From Rhodocyclaceae bacterium (GTDB lineage Bacteria > Pseudomonadota > Gammaproteobacteria > Burkholderiales > Rhodocyclaceae): 64,000 bases of DNA. Below are positions 16,096 through 25,802 of the stretch, in pieces (position 1 is the stretch's first letter; every line of letters starts with the position of its first letter). The notes beneath the pieces were generated by a model. That model saw nothing but the letters and a program-made list of their open reading frames with translations, was not told where the DNA came from and ran no database searches. Where the stretch lies: assembly GCA_008933825.1 (NCBI GenBank), contig WBUF01000006.1, positions 1 to 64,000 on the forward strand, in the 5' to 3' direction. The position numbers were made by a program, and so were the translations under genes.

Positions 16096-16707
16096 GTGAA
16101 CATGCCCACCGACCAGGCTTCCCTGGATGCGCTGATTCGACAACGCATCGACGAGATCCTGCCGCAGAAAATCGAGGAACTGCAGGCGTCGAAGACGCCC
16201 TCGATGACCATCATCGCCACGAAGGGCACGCTCGACTGGGCCTATCCGCCCTTCATTCTGGCCTCGACGGCGGCCGCCCTGGGCTGGAACGTCTCGATCT
16301 TTTTTACCTTCTACGGGCTCAACCTGCTGAAAAAGGATGTCAGCGACCTGAAGGTGAGCCCGCTGGGCAATCCCGGCATGCCGATGAAGATGCCCTTCGG
16401 GCCGGACTGGTTCAAGGGCATCGACTGGAACAAGTTCCTCATGCCGAACATCATCCAGTCGAACCTGCCCGGCTTCGAATCCGTGGCGACGATGCTCATG
16501 AAGCAGACCATCAAGAACAACGGCGTGGCCTCGATCGAGGAATTGCGCGCCCTTTCGCAAGAGGCGGACGTCAGGTTCATCGGCTGCCAGATGACGGTCG
16601 ACCTGTTCGGCTTCACGCATGATGACTTCATCGATGGTATCGAATACGCCGGGGCGGCCACGTTCCTGCCGCAGGCCCAGCAGGCGGATGTCAGTCTGTT
16701 CATGTAA
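16096..16707 (+). CDS. DsrE2-type sulfur-relay protein
   Basis: 203 residues of the DsrE/DsrF-like superfamily in its longer DsrE2 form. It has the TIIATKGTLDWAYPPFILASTA strand-helix start, a hydrophobic ALGWNVSIFFTFYG segment, and a C-terminal IGCQMTVDLFG motif whose single Cys is the likely persulfide carrier. DsrE2 genes are commonly linked to tusA and rhodanese genes in sulfur oxidisers, as here. The GTG at 16096 is chosen because GAGGAG (16083-16088) is ideally spaced; ATG 16102 is the alternative. The A+T-rich 160-nt leader after the tusA terminator contains ATTAA-TCG-TTAAT (16023-16035). Confidence 0.85.
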   Translation: MNMPTDQASLDALIRQRIDEILPQKIEELQASKTPSMTIIATKGTLDWAYPPFILASTAAALGWNVSIFFTFYGLNLLKKDVSDLKVSPLGNPGMPMKMPFGPDWFKGIDWNKFLMPNIIQSNLPGFESVATMLMKQTIKNNGVASIEELRALSQEADVRFIGCQMTVDLFGFTHDDFIDGIEYAGAATFLPQAQQADVSLFM

Positions 16708-16746
16708 GGGAAGTTCAGCAATCGCAACACACAAGGGGGGAAAAGC

Positions 16747-18192
16747 ATGAAATTCAAGACCAGGATCAGCGTTGCCGCAGTCGCACTGGCGTTCGCGCCG
16801 GCCGCATGGGCGACCAACGGCATGAACATGGAAGGCTACGGGCCCGTCGCCACCGGCATGGGCGGCGCATCGTATGCCTACGACAACGGCACGGCCGGCC
16901 TCATCAACAACCCGGCCACCCTCGGCCTGATGAAGAGCGGCACCAGCCGTCTCGACATCGCCGTCGGCGGCCTGCATCCGGACGTGACCACCAAGATGGC
17001 CGGCATGCCGAATGCGCATTCGGGCGGCGATGCCTACTACATGCCGGCCATCGGCTACGTCCGCAAGGACGGCAAGCTGACCTGGGGTGCGGGCATGATG
17101 GCCCAGGGCGGCATGGGAACGGAATACGGCAAGACCTCCTTCCTGAGCAGCGGCCTGTCGATGATGGGCGCGCCCTACATGTCCGGCCAGGAGAACCGCT
17201 CCGAACTGGGCATCGGCAGGGTGATGGTGCCGCTCACCTACGATGTCAGCGACACGTTGCGCATCGGCGGCACCGTCGACTATCTGTGGGGCGGCCTGGA
17301 TCTGCAGATGGTCATGAGCGGGCAGATGTTCGGCGCCTTTACCGCCGGCACCTCGCCGCTCGGCTCGGCGACGGGAACGATGGTGACCACGCTGGGCGGT
17401 TTCATGGGCGGCGGCTTGATAACCGATGTGGGCTGGGCGCAGTTCGACTTCTCCGAAGGCACGAATGGCATGAAGCAGAAGCTGAAGACAAGCGGCTGGG
17501 CGGGCAATCTTGGCTTTGTCTGGCAGGCCACGCCGAAACTGTCCATCGGCGGCGTCTATCACGCCAAGACCAGCCTTGGCGACATGGAGGGCAGGGGTGC
17601 GCTGAAAATGAACGCCACCGGCCCCATGCTGGTCGGAACGGCGACCATTCCGATCACCGGCAAGCTGAAGGTCATCGACTTCCAGTGGCCGGAAACCTTC
17701 GGCATCGGCCTGGCCTATCAGGCCAACGACAAACTGACCCTGGTTGCCGACTACAAGCACATCGACTGGTCGGATGTCATGAGCAACTTCCGCATGAGCT
17801 TCGTGGCCGACGCGGTGCAGGCCAATCCGATGGCCGCGGGCATGGTGGGCGCGGGCGCCACTGCCATGAACGCCGTTCTCGTGCAGAAGTGGCGCGACCA
17901 GAACGTCTTCATGATCGGCGGCGCCTACAAGGTGACCGATGCGTTCACCCTGCGCGCGGGCCTGAACCTGGCCAACAACCCGGTGCCGAACAAGTACATG
18001 CACCCGCTGTTCCCGGCCATCATCAAGAACCACGTCACCTTCGGCGCGGGCTATGCCTTCAACAAGGCCTCGTCGCTCGATTTCTCCCTGGCCTATGCGC
18101 CGGAAGTCGGCGCCACCAACGCCAACATGGGCGGCGTCAAGACGACGCACAGCCAGACCAACTGGCAGCTGATGTACAGCCATCGCTTCTGA
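16747..18192 (+). CDS. FadL/OmpP1-family outer-membrane protein
   Basis: 481 residues. The signal peptide MKFKTRISVAAVALAFAPAAWA is cleaved before TNGMNMEGYGP. The N-terminal part matches the OmpP1/FadL/TodX pattern (GMGGASYAYDNGTAGLINNPATLG), followed by alternating beta strands, and the chain ends in the outer-membrane C-terminal Phe (MYSHRF). FadL-type barrels take up hydrophobic substrates. Position 39 nt after dsrE2 and beside tusA/soe suggests a role in handling hydrophobic sulfur compounds, but that is inference. A terminator follows directly. Confidence 0.82.
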   Translation: MKFKTRISVAAVALAFAPAAWATNGMNMEGYGPVATGMGGASYAYDNGTAGLINNPATLGLMKSGTSRLDIAVGGLHPDVTTKMAGMPNAHSGGDAYYMPAIGYVRKDGKLTWGAGMMAQGGMGTEYGKTSFLSSGLSMMGAPYMSGQENRSELGIGRVMVPLTYDVSDTLRIGGTVDYLWGGLDLQMVMSGQMFGAFTAGTSPLGSATGTMVTTLGGFMGGGLITDVGWAQFDFSEGTNGMKQKLKTSGWAGNLGFVWQATPKLSIGGVYHAKTSLGDMEGRGALKMNATGPMLVGTATIPITGKLKVIDFQWPETFGIGLAYQANDKLTLVADYKHIDWSDVMSNFRMSFVADAVQANPMAAGMVGAGATAMNAVLVQKWRDQNVFMIGGAYKVTDAFTLRAGLNLANNPVPNKYMHPLFPAIIKNHVTFGAGYAFNKASSLDFSLAYAPEVGATNANMGGVKTTHSQTNWQLMYSHRF

Positions 18193-18214
18193 TCCGGACG
18201 ACCGTCAAGACCGA

Positions 18215-18247
18215 AAGGCCGGTGCGGAAACGCAGCCGGCCTTTTTT
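18215..18247 (+). terminator. Rho-independent terminator after the FadL-like gene
   Basis: AAGGCCGG pairs with CCGGCCTT, with an inner TGC/GCA pair around GGAAAC, and a run of six T follows. Confidence 0.9.
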
Positions 18248-18292
18248 CCGCGGCCAGTCCGGCAAAACCGATCGATTACGAGGAGGCGTGTC

Positions 18293-19201
18293 ATGAGAGA
18301 AGTTCTCGGGGGAGTGTTTTGCCTGTTTCTTGCATTTGGCGCTGTCGCAGCCCAGGCGCAAGACGCCTTGCTGAAGCCTTTCGTGCTGGCTTCGAGGGGG
18401 CCGGGCGATATGGTGCAGGCCGTCGAGTCGGCCAAGGCGAAGCTGACGCAGAACGGCTTCGTCATTGCCGGAACGCATTCACCCTATCCCAACGCCACGG
18501 TCATTGCCGTGACCAGCGAGGAGCTGCGCGCTGCCGCCGCCAGGTCGGAGCTGGGCGGCTTCGGCGCCGCCCAGCGCGTGGCCGTGACCAAGGTCAGGGA
18601 GGAGGTGCAGGTTTCCTACACCAATCCGACCTACATGGCTCACGCATACCGCATGGCCGGCGATCTGAAGGGCGTGACGGCGAAGTTGCAGGCAGCCCTG
18701 GGCAGGATCGAAGAGTACGGATCGTCCGGACATTATCCCGAGCAGTTGCGCAGGTACCACTACATGATCGGGATGGAATACTTCGACGAGCCGAGCCTGC
18801 TTGCCAGCCATGGCAGCCACGACGACGCCGTGAAGGCCGTCGAGGCCGGCCTTGCCGCGGGCAGGCAGGGCATGACCAAGGTCTATCGCGTCGACTTGCC
18901 GGGCAAGAAGGAAGTCCTGCTCGGCGTGGCCATGAAGGGGGACGGCGACGAGGGCAAGTTCAGGGACGACAGGCACATCATGAGCGTGATCGATTTCAAG
19001 GACGTGAAATCGACGGCCCACCTGCCCTACGAGATGCTGGTGTCGGACAACAAAGTCTACGCGCTGTACGCGCGATTCCGCATTGCCATCAACTTCCCGG
19101 ATCTTTCCATGATGGGAGAGAACAGCTTCATGAGGATCAAGCCGGCGCCCGAGGCGATTCGCAAGGCGCTGCTCAAGACGGCAGGCGGCAAGGAAGACTG
19201 A
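18293..19201 (+). CDS. Secreted protein of unknown function
   Basis: 302 residues with an N-terminal signal peptide (LGGVFCLFLAFGAVAAQAQ). I do not recognise the family with certainty. Residues 35-95 (AVESAKAKLTQNGFVIAG...) recall the DUF302-type alternation of helix and strand; the rest lacks known motifs, cysteines of the mature chain or TM segments. A good SD (AGGAGG) precedes the ATG. It stands alone between a terminator and the convergent MFS gene. Proximity to the FadL-type gene suggests, weakly, a periplasmic role in the same process. Confidence 0.65.
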   Translation: MREVLGGVFCLFLAFGAVAAQAQDALLKPFVLASRGPGDMVQAVESAKAKLTQNGFVIAGTHSPYPNATVIAVTSEELRAAAARSELGGFGAAQRVAVTKVREEVQVSYTNPTYMAHAYRMAGDLKGVTAKLQAALGRIEEYGSSGHYPEQLRRYHYMIGMEYFDEPSLLASHGSHDDAVKAVEAGLAAGRQGMTKVYRVDLPGKKEVLLGVAMKGDGDEGKFRDDRHIMSVIDFKDVKSTAHLPYEMLVSDNKVYALYARFRIAINFPDLSMMGENSFMRIKPAPEAIRKALLKTAGGKED

Positions 19202-19208
19202 TTCCGGC

Positions 19209-20447
19209 TCAGTCTCTGCGCCGCGCGTAATGCGGCGCCAGCAGGCTGCGCATGCTGCCGAGGCGGCTGGCGAAGCCGGCGGCGCCGACGAGGCAGAACA
19301 GGCCGCCTGCGGCTACCGTCGTCGGTGCGCCGAAGCGCTCGGCGAGCAGGCCGAAGACGAGCGAGCCGAGCGGCATCATGCCGAGGAAGGCTGCAATGTG
19401 CAGGCTGACCAGGCGTCCGCGCATGGCGTCGGGGGCGATCAGCTGGAGGATGGTGTTGGCCGAGGCGGCGACGGTGATGATGCCGAAGCCGACCAGGGGG
19501 AGCAGGACCAGCGACAGTCCCAGCGAGCCCGATTGCGAGAACAGCAGCAGGCCGATGCCGGCGCTGAAGGCGGCGCCGGCAATCAGCCGCTCCAACCCCG
19601 CGACGCCGTGGCGGCCGGCGAGATACAGCCCTCCCGCGATGGCGCCGGCCCCCGATGCGCCGACGAGCAGTCCCAGCGTGCGCGCATCGCCGCCGAGCAG
19701 GTCGCGCGCGAACACCGGCATCAGCGAGGCATACGGCGTGGCGACGAAGCTGACCAGACTGACCAGCCCGAGCAGGTAGCGGCACGGCGCACAGTCCCGG
19801 GCGAAGCGCACGGCCTCCGCCAGCCCGCCGAGCCAGTCCTGCGCGGCGCGCGGGCGCGCCGGAGCGGCCAGCCGCATGGCGGCGAGCGCGGCGAGCATGG
19901 CAAGGTAGGAGGCGGCGTTGAGCAGGAAGCACCAGGCCTCGCCGGCCGCGGCAAGGACGAGGCCGGCCAGCGCCGGGCCCACCAGCCGCGAGGCATTCAT
20001 CATCAGCGAATTGAGCGCAATGGCATTCGGCAGGTCTTCGCGCGACCCCACCAGTTCCAGCAGGAAGGCCTGCCGCAGCGGCGTGTCTAAGGCGTTCACG
20101 ATGCCGAGGAAGGCGGCGGCGGCGAGCAGGTGCCACTCTTCCACGAGCCCGGCAAAAGTCAGTCCCGCCAGGACGGCGGCCTGCGAGAGGGAAAGCGCCT
20201 GCGTCAGCAGCATCGCGCGGCGCCGGTTCAGGCGATCAGACCAGACGCCGCCGAAGGGCGCCAGGAAAAGGATGGGGATATTGCCGGCGAAGGTGACCAG
20301 GCCGAGCATGAAGGGCGAGCCGGTGAGGCGATAGACCAGCCAGGCCAGCGCGATCTGCTGCATCCAGGTGCCGACGAAGGAGGCGCTCTGGCCGAGGAAG
20401 TAGATGCGGAAGTTGCGCTGCCCGAGCGCGCGCAGGAGATGCTTCAT
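19209..20447 (-). CDS. MFS transporter of the EntS/MFS_3 type
   Basis: 412 residues with about 12 hydrophobic helices. The family opening LGQRNFRIYFLGQSASFVGTWMQ and the loop-2 motif GGVWSDRLNRRR are clear. MFS_3 members such as EntS export siderophores or drugs; the substrate here cannot be told. A dispersed repeat at 20154-20179 is translated as AVLAGLTF within a membrane helix (LSQAAVLAGLTFAGLVEEW). It is followed by valS on the same strand after a palindromic-repeat gap. Confidence 0.85.
   Translation of the reverse strand: MKHLLRALGQRNFRIYFLGQSASFVGTWMQQIALAWLVYRLTGSPFMLGLVTFAGNIPILFLAPFGGVWSDRLNRRRAMLLTQALSLSQAAVLAGLTFAGLVEEWHLLAAAAFLGIVNALDTPLRQAFLLELVGSREDLPNAIALNSLMMNASRLVGPALAGLVLAAAGEAWCFLLNAASYLAMLAALAAMRLAAPARPRAAQDWLGGLAEAVRFARDCAPCRYLLGLVSLVSFVATPYASLMPVFARDLLGGDARTLGLLVGASGAGAIAGGLYLAGRHGVAGLERLIAGAAFSAGIGLLLFSQSGSLGLSLVLLPLVGFGIITVAASANTILQLIAPDAMRGRLVSLHIAAFLGMMPLGSLVFGLLAERFGAPTTVAAGGLFCLVGAAGFASRLGSMRSLLAPHYARRRD
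20154..20179 (+). repeat. 26-nt dispersed element, copy 5 (antisense, inside MFS gene)
   Basis: Perfect head and tail; only the ninth spacer base differs from copy 2. It is read from the minus strand as AVLAGLTF. Confidence 0.9.
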
Positions 20448-20458
20448 TCAGAACGCAT

Positions 20459-20536
20459 CGTCATTCCCGCTGAAGCGGGAATCCGGAACGGCATCGGCGG
20501 AGTCCTTGGATTCCCGCTTTTGCGGGAATATATGAC
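20459..20536. repeat. Paired ATTCCCGC palindromes between MFS gene and valS
   Basis: ATTCCCGC-TGAA-GCGGGAAT (20463-20482) and ATTCCCGC-TTTT-GCGGGAAT (20510-20529) are flanked outwardly by CGTCAT and ATGACG, so the two units are inverted relative to each other. This resembles widespread ATTCCC-type REP elements. Confidence 0.85.
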
Positions 20537-20549
20537 GGGTTGACGCCCA

Positions 20550-23354
20550 CTACTGCAGCCGGGCAAGTTGCGCCCGCAGTTTGTCGGCGAGCGCGCCGAA
20601 GCTCGCCAGCCGCTCCTTCTCCTGGGCGACGACGGCGGCAGGGGCGCGCGCGACGAAGCCTTCGTTGGCGAGCTTGGCGCCGGCCTTGGCGATCTCGCCG
20701 TCGATGCGCGCAATCTCCCTCGCCAGCCGCTCGCGTTCTGCGGCCACGTCGATCTCGATCTTCAGCATCAGGCGGAAGTCGCCGACGATCGCGACCGGCG
20801 CATCGCCTTCGGGGAGATCCGCGCCGGCGGCCGTCACCTCGGACAACTTGGCCAGCGCGGCGAGATAGGGCGCGAAGGCGGCCACGCGCGCCGGATCGCC
20901 GGCGGCGAGCAGCGGCACCTTCTGCGCCGGCGAGAGGTTCATCTCGCCGCGCAGGCTGCGGCAGGCGCCGACGAGGTCCTTGAGCAGTCGCATCTCGGCT
21001 TCGGCCTTCTCGTCGATGCGCGAGGGCTCGGCCGCGGGATAGGGCGCCAGCATGATGCTCTCGCCGGCGCGACCGGCCACCGGCGCCACCTTCTGCCACA
21101 ACTCCTCGGTGATGAAGGGGATCAGCGGATGGGCCAGGCGCAGCATGGCTTCCAGCACGCGCACCAGGGTGCGGCGCGTGCCGCGCTGCTGTGCCGCGTT
21201 TTCCGTCTGCAGCTGCACCTTGGCCAGTTCGACGTACCAGTCGCAGTACTCGTCCCAGACGAACTCGTAGACGGCGCGGGCGAGGAGATCGAAGCGGTAG
21301 TCGGCGAAGTGCTGCGCCACCTCCGCCTCGCAGCGCTGCAGCCGGCTGACGATCCAGCGGTCGGCGGCGGAGAAGACAATGTCGGTGCCGCAGGCGTGGC
21401 CGTCCTGAAGCCCGCAGTCCTGTCCTTCGCAGTTCATCAGCACGAAGCGCGTGGCGTTCCACAGCTTGTTGCAGAAGTTGCGGTAGCCCTCGCAGCGCCC
21501 CATGTCGAACTTGATGTCGCGCCCCGGGCTGGCGAGCGAGGCGAAGGTGAAGCGCAGGGCGTCGGTGCCGAAGCCGGGGATGCCGCTGGGGAATTCCCTG
21601 CGCGTGCGCTTCTCGATCTGCGCCGCCTGCTTCGGGTTCATCAGGCCCGAGGTGCGCTTCTCGACCAGGGCGTCGAGGCCGATGCCGTCGATGAGATCGA
21701 TCGGGTCGAGCACGTTGCCCTTCGATTTCGACATCTTCTGGCCTTCGGCGTCGCGGATCAGGCCGTGCACGTAGACGTCGCGGAAGGGAATCCTGCCGGT
21801 GATGTGTCTGGTCATCATCACCATGCGCGCCACCCAGAAGAAGATGATGTCGAAGCCGGTGACCAGCACCGAGGAGGGCAGATAAAGGTCGAGCGCGGTG
21901 TTCGACTTGGCGGGCCACTCGGGGGTCCAGTCCAGCGTCGAGAACGGCCACAGCGCCGAGGAGTACCAGGTGTCGAGGACATCCGGGTCGCGCTCGAGCC
22001 CGCCCGAGTAGCCGTCGGCGCGCGCCAGGGTATAGGCCTCGTTCTCGTCGTGGGCGACATAGACGCGGCCGTCGTCGGAATGCCAGGCCGGGATCTGGTG
22101 GCCCCACCAGAGCTGGCGCGAGATGCACCAGTCCTGGATGTTGTTGAGCCACTGGTTGTAGGTGTTCACCCACTGCTCGGGCACGAACTTGATTTCTCCG
22201 GAGGCCACGCATTCGAGCGCCTTGCCGGCGATGCTCTTGCCGTCGGCGCCCGGTTTGCTCATGGCGACGAACCACTGATCGGTGAGCATCGGCTCGATGA
22301 CGGCGTTGCTGCGGTCGCCGCGCGGCACCATCAGCTTGTGCGGCTTGACCGAGGCGAGCAGGCCTGCGGCCTCCAGGTCGGCGACGATTTGCTTCCTCGC
22401 CTCGTAGCGGTCCAGGCCGCGGTATTTTTCCGGGCCGTGCTCGTTGATGCGCGCGTCCAGGGTAAGGATCGAGAGCGGCGTGAAGCCGTGGCGGTGGCCG
22501 ACCTGCCAGTCGTTGAAGTCGTGCGCCGGCGTGATCTTGACGCAGCCGGTGCCGAATGCCTTGTCGACGTAGCTGTCGGCGATGATCGGGATGCTGCGGC
22601 CGGTGAGCGGCAGGTGCACGTGCTTGCCGATGAGTTCCGAATAACGCTCGTCGTCGGGATGCACGGCCACGGCGACGTCGCCCAGCAGCGTTTCGGGGCG
22701 CGTGGTGGCGACGATCAACGCCCCGTCCGCCTCCACGAAGGGATAGCGGATCTCCCACATCGAGCCGTCTTCCTCGGTCGACACGACCTCGAGGTCGGAG
22801 ACGGCGGTGAGGAGCTTCGGGTCCCAGTTCACCAGGCGCTTGCCGCGGTAGATCAGCCCCTCGCGGTAGAGCCGGACGAAGGTCTCGGTGACGATCTTCG
22901 AGAGGCCCGCGTCCATGGTGAAGCGCTCGCGCGACCAGTCGGGCGAGGTGCCCAGCCGGCGCATCTGACGCGTGATGGTCGAGCCCGAGTACTCCTTCCA
23001 CTCCCACACCTTTTCGATGAACTTCTCGCGGCCGAGGTCGTGGCGCGTGACACCTTGCGCGTCGAGCTGGCGTTCGACCACGATCTGCGTGGCGATGCCG
23101 GCATGGTCGGTGCCCGGCTGCCACAGCGTGTTGGCGCCGCGCATGCGGTGGTAGCGCGTCAGCGCGTCCATCAGCGTCTGGTTGAAGCCGTGGCCCATGT
23201 GCAGCGTGCCCGTCACGTTGGGCGGCGGCAGCAGGATGCAGAAGTTGTCGGTCCTGGCGGTGTCGGTGCCGGCGGCGAAGTAGCCGTGCGACTCCCACAG
23301 CGGGTACCAGCGGCGCTCGATGTCGGCCGGCTCGAATGACTTGGCGAGTTCCAT
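20550..23354 (-). CDS. valS: Valyl-tRNA synthetase
   Basis: 934 residues of class I. The HIGH box is [13 protein letters not shown] near residue 45, the editing domain has the [10 protein letters not shown] motif, and the KMSKS box is [14 protein letters not shown]. The C-terminal tail from about residue 865 is the ValS coiled-coil arm ([20 protein letters not shown]). It charges tRNA-Val in the cytoplasm. It lies downstream of the 134-aa gene on the same strand. Confidence 0.97.
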   Translation of the reverse strand: MELAKSFEPADIERRWYPLWESHGYFAAGTDTARTDNFCILLPPPNVTGTLHMGHGFNQTLMDALTRYHRMRGANTLWQPGTDHAGIATQIVVERQLDAQGVTRHDLGREKFIEKVWEWKEYSGSTITRQMRRLGTSPDWSRERFTMDAGLSKIVTETFVRLYREGLIYRGKRLVNWDPKLLTAVSDLEVVSTEEDGSMWEIRYPFVEADGALIVATTRPETLLGDVAVAVHPDDERYSELIGKHVHLPLTGRSIPIIADSYVDKAFGTGCVKITPAHDFNDWQVGHRHGFTPLSILTLDARINEHGPEKYRGLDRYEARKQIVADLEAAGLLASVKPHKLMVPRGDRSNAVIEPMLTDQWFVAMSKPGADGKSIAGKALECVASGEIKFVPEQWVNTYNQWLNNIQDWCISRQLWWGHQIPAWHSDDGRVYVAHDENEAYTLARADGYSGGLERDPDVLDTWYSSALWPFSTLDWTPEWPAKSNTALDLYLPSSVLVTGFDIIFFWVARMVMMTRHITGRIPFRDVYVHGLIRDAEGQKMSKSKGNVLDPIDLIDGIGLDALVEKRTSGLMNPKQAAQIEKRTRREFPSGIPGFGTDALRFTFASLASPGRDIKFDMGRCEGYRNFCNKLWNATRFVLMNCEGQDCGLQDGHACGTDIVFSAADRWIVSRLQRCEAEVAQHFADYRFDLLARAVYEFVWDEYCDWYVELAKVQLQTENAAQQRGTRRTLVRVLEAMLRLAHPLIPFITEELWQKVAPVAGRAGESIMLAPYPAAEPSRIDEKAEAEMRLLKDLVGACRSLRGEMNLSPAQKVPLLAAGDPARVAAFAPYLAALAKLSEVTAAGADLPEGDAPVAIVGDFRLMLKIEIDVAAERERLAREIARIDGEIAKAGAKLANEGFVARAPAAVVAQEKERLASFGALADKLRAQLARLQ

Positions 23355-23397
23355 CTTCGGGGGGAGGGCAGTGCGGAAAAGGCGAAATTATACCGGA

Positions 23398-23423
23398 GCG
23401 CCGTGCCGCGCCGACTGACTTAC
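23398..23423 (-). repeat. 26-nt dispersed element, copy 6 (3' end of the 134-aa gene)
   Basis: Reverse orientation, with a diverged head (GTAAGTCAGT) and tail ACGGCGC at the standard 9-nt spacing. The head contains the TAA stop of the adjacent 134-aa gene. Confidence 0.78.
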
Positions 23424-23824
23424 TTGCCTTGCCGGGTGCGCTCCTGGGCCGAGCGGATCAGATCGGAAATGAGCAGCGGCAGGCTCTCGCGCAGGGCGGC
23501 GCCGACTTCTTCGGCGACCTGCTCGGCGATGCCGTCGAGGCGGCGCGCGACCAGCCGGGGCAGCGTGGCGACCAGCCAGTTCTCGACGGCGCGTGCGATG
23601 TCCGGCGGCAGGGGCGTCAGCATCTCGCGCATGCGCTCGGCCAGGTGCTCGGCGCCCGGGCTGCCCGAGAGGGCCGCCGACAAGGCCGGCACTGCGTTGC
23701 TGGGGTCGACGACGTCGGTGAGCACCGGCAGGTCCTCGGGCGGAGGCGGCGTCTGCGCGCCCCCGGCGACGAAAGCCCGGCGCCGCATCAGCGCGTCGGC
23801 CTTTCCGAAGACGTCGTCGCTCAC
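23420..23824 (-). CDS. 134-aa protein of unknown function between holC and valS
   Basis: I do not recognise a named family. The N-terminal half is Pro/Ala-rich and looks disordered (FVAGGAQTPPPPEDLPVLTDVV). The C-terminal half is amphipathic helix (LVARRLDGIAEQVAEEVGAALRE). There is no signal or TM segment. It starts with GTG 3 nt after the holC stop, so the two are translationally linked. Its TAA stop lies inside a dispersed-repeat copy, suggesting that the repeat set the present C-terminus. Confidence 0.7.
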   Translation of the reverse strand: MSDDVFGKADALMRRRAFVAGGAQTPPPPEDLPVLTDVVDPSNAVPALSAALSGSPGAEHLAERMREMLTPLPPDIARAVENWLVATLPRLVARRLDGIAEQVAEEVGAALRESLPLLISDLIRSAQERTRQGK

Positions 23825-23827
23825 GAT

Positions 23828-24250
23828 TCAGGCTTTCGACAGGTCGTGAACGGCAATGGCGTAGCCGCGATCGCGGTAATGCCTGAACCGTTCGCGCGCC
23901 GGACCGCGGTCCGCCTCGTCCGTGCCGACGACTTCGACCAGTCGGTCGAATCGCGAAAATCCCGGCGGCAGGTCGCCGCCGAGATTGACGAGCACGTCGT
24001 GCCCGGCCGCCTCGTCCAGCGAATTGCCGATGATGACCGGCGTCTCCGGCGCCAGCGCGTCGCCGGCACGGCAATGCGGCACGAAACTCGTTGCGGGCTG
24101 CACCCAAAGCATGCGATCCACCTGGACGGCCAGGTCTTCGGCAGGCGCATGGACCAGCACCTTGCGGCCTTCGGCGTGGAGCTGCCCGATCAGGCGGCAG
24201 GCCGCCTGGACCTTGTCGCTGGCGCCATGGTGGAAGTCGATGCGCGTCAA
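23828..24250 (-). CDS. holC: DNA polymerase III chi subunit
   Basis: 140 residues matching Hol[21 protein letters not shown] at the N-terminus, ALTRIDF-type first strand, then [18 protein letters not shown] and FVPHCRAGD. Chi joins the clamp loader to SSB. The start is a TTG at 24250 that overlaps the pepA stop (TTGA); the longer frame upstream is antisense shadow over pepA. pepA-holC-valS order is typical of proteobacteria. Confidence 0.88.
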   Translation of the reverse strand: MTRIDFHHGASDKVQAACRLIGQLHAEGRKVLVHAPAEDLAVQVDRMLWVQPATSFVPHCRAGDALAPETPVIIGNSLDEAAGHDVLVNLGGDLPPGFSRFDRLVEVVGTDEADRGPARERFRHYRDRGYAIAVHDLSKA

Positions 24251-25740
24251 AGCCTGCCCGCCCGCTTCATGAGGAAGTGCGTCAGCAGCGGCACCGGGCG
24301 TCCGGTGGAGCCCTTGTCCTTGCCGGAACGCCAGGCGGTGCCGGCGATGTCGAGGTGCGCCCAGCGGTACTGCTTCGTGAAGCGCGAGAGGAAACAGGCG
24401 CCGGTGATGGTGCCCGCCGCGCGTCCGCCGCTGATGTTCGGGATATCGGCGAAGTTGCTCTTGAGCAGTTCCTGGTAGTCGTCCCACAGCGGCAGCTGCC
24501 AGGCGCGGTCGCCCGAGGTCTGGCCGGCTTCCAGCAGTTCTGCGGCGAGGCCGTCGTCGTTGGCCATCAGGCCCGAGGCCACCGCGCCCAGCGCGATCAC
24601 GCAGGCGCCGGTGAGCGTGGCGACGTCGACCACGCAATCCGGCTCGAAGCGCTCGGCGTAGGTCAGGGCATCGCACAGGATGAGGCGTCCCTCGGCGTCG
24701 GTGTTGAGGATCTCGATGGTCTGGCCCGACATCGAGGTGACGATGTCGCCCGGCCGCGTCGCGGCACCGCCCGGCATGTTTTCCGTGGTGGGAATGAGGC
24801 CGACGACGTTCAGCGGCAGCTTCATGGCGGCGAGGGCGCGGAAGGTGCCGAGCACGCTGGCGGCGCCCGACATGTCGTACTTCATCTCGTCCATCTCGGC
24901 GCCGGGCTTGAGCGAGATTCCGCCGGTGTCGAAGGTGATGCCCTTGCCGACCAGCACGACCGGCTTCGCCTTGGCCTTGCCGCCGTGATACTGCAGCACG
25001 ATGAAGCGCGGCGGCTGGTGCGAGCCGCGCGCGACGGACAGCAGGGAGCCCATGCCGAGCCTTTCCATGCGGGCGCGATCGAGCACCTCGCATTTCAGCT
25101 TGCATTCCCTGGCCAGTTTTTGCGCCTGCTGCGCGAGGTAGGTCGGCGTGCAGATGTTGGCCGGGAGGTTGCCCAGTTCGCGGGTGAGATCCATGCCCCG
25201 GGCGATGGCCACGCCTTGGTCCAGCGCGTCAGCGGCGGATTTGACGCCCTTGTCGGCGACGGTCAGCGTGATGGCCGAAAGCGAAGGCTTGCCGTTGTCC
25301 TTCTTCGATTTGAGTTGGTCGGACCGGTAAAGCGTCTCATGAACGCCCAGTGCCGCCTGGCGTGCCTGCCATGCGGGGTCGCGCTTGGCGACCGGCAGTT
25401 CGCTCAGCGTGATGACAACGCTCTTGCTGCCGGTGTCCTTCAGGGCGCGTACTGACGCGGCGACGGCGTCGCGATAAGCCTTCTCGCCGAACTCTGCCTC
25501 CTTGCCGAGGCCGACCAGCAGGACGCGCCCTGCGGCGATGCCCGGGGTGCCGTGCACCAGAAGCGTCGAGCCGCTTTTGCCCTCCATGTCGCCGCGGCGC
25601 AGGATGTCCGCCAGGTGGCCGTCGGCCGCCTTGTCCAGTTTCAGCGCCGGCGCCGACAGCCTGCGCGAATCGAACACGCCGACAACGATGCAATCACATT
25701 TGGCCTTGTCCGGGGTAAGGCTTTTTATGCTAAATTCCAC
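24247..25740 (-). CDS. pepA: Leucyl aminopeptidase (M17)
   Basis: 497 residues. The catalytic M17 region contains [16 protein letters not shown] and the signature [10 protein letters not shown], which bind two metal ions and bicarbonate. The GTG at 25740 gives the family N-terminus VEFSIKSL and has GAGGAG 6 nt upstream. It cleaves N-terminal residues from peptides in the cytoplasm. Divergent from lptF with a 62-nt intergenic region, as in E. coli. Confidence 0.96.
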   Translation of the reverse strand: MEFSIKSLTPDKAKCDCIVVGVFDSRRLSAPALKLDKAADGHLADILRRGDMEGKSGSTLLVHGTPGIAAGRVLLVGLGKEAEFGEKAYRDAVAASVRALKDTGSKSVVITLSELPVAKRDPAWQARQAALGVHETLYRSDQLKSKKDNGKPSLSAITLTVADKGVKSAADALDQGVAIARGMDLTRELGNLPANICTPTYLAQQAQKLARECKLKCEVLDRARMERLGMGSLLSVARGSHQPPRFIVLQYHGGKAKAKPVVLVGKGITFDTGGISLKPGAEMDEMKYDMSGAASVLGTFRALAAMKLPLNVVGLIPTTENMPGGAATRPGDIVTSMSGQTIEILNTDAEGRLILCDALTYAERFEPDCVVDVATLTGACVIALGAVASGLMANDDGLAAELLEAGQTSGDRAWQLPLWDDYQELLKSNFADIPNISGGRAAGTITGACFLSRFTKQYRWAHLDIAGTAWRSGKDKGSTGRPVPLLTHFLMKRAGRL

Positions 25741-25802
25741 TCGCAACTCCTCTTTGCAAATCCAGGCTCCGATTATCCCTTTTCCCCTCAAAAAAAGTCA
25801 AA

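Noticed and set aside
16690..16700. GTCAGTCT near the end of the DsrE2 gene
   Set aside because: Only the central hexamer matches; there is no A-run before it and no tail after it.
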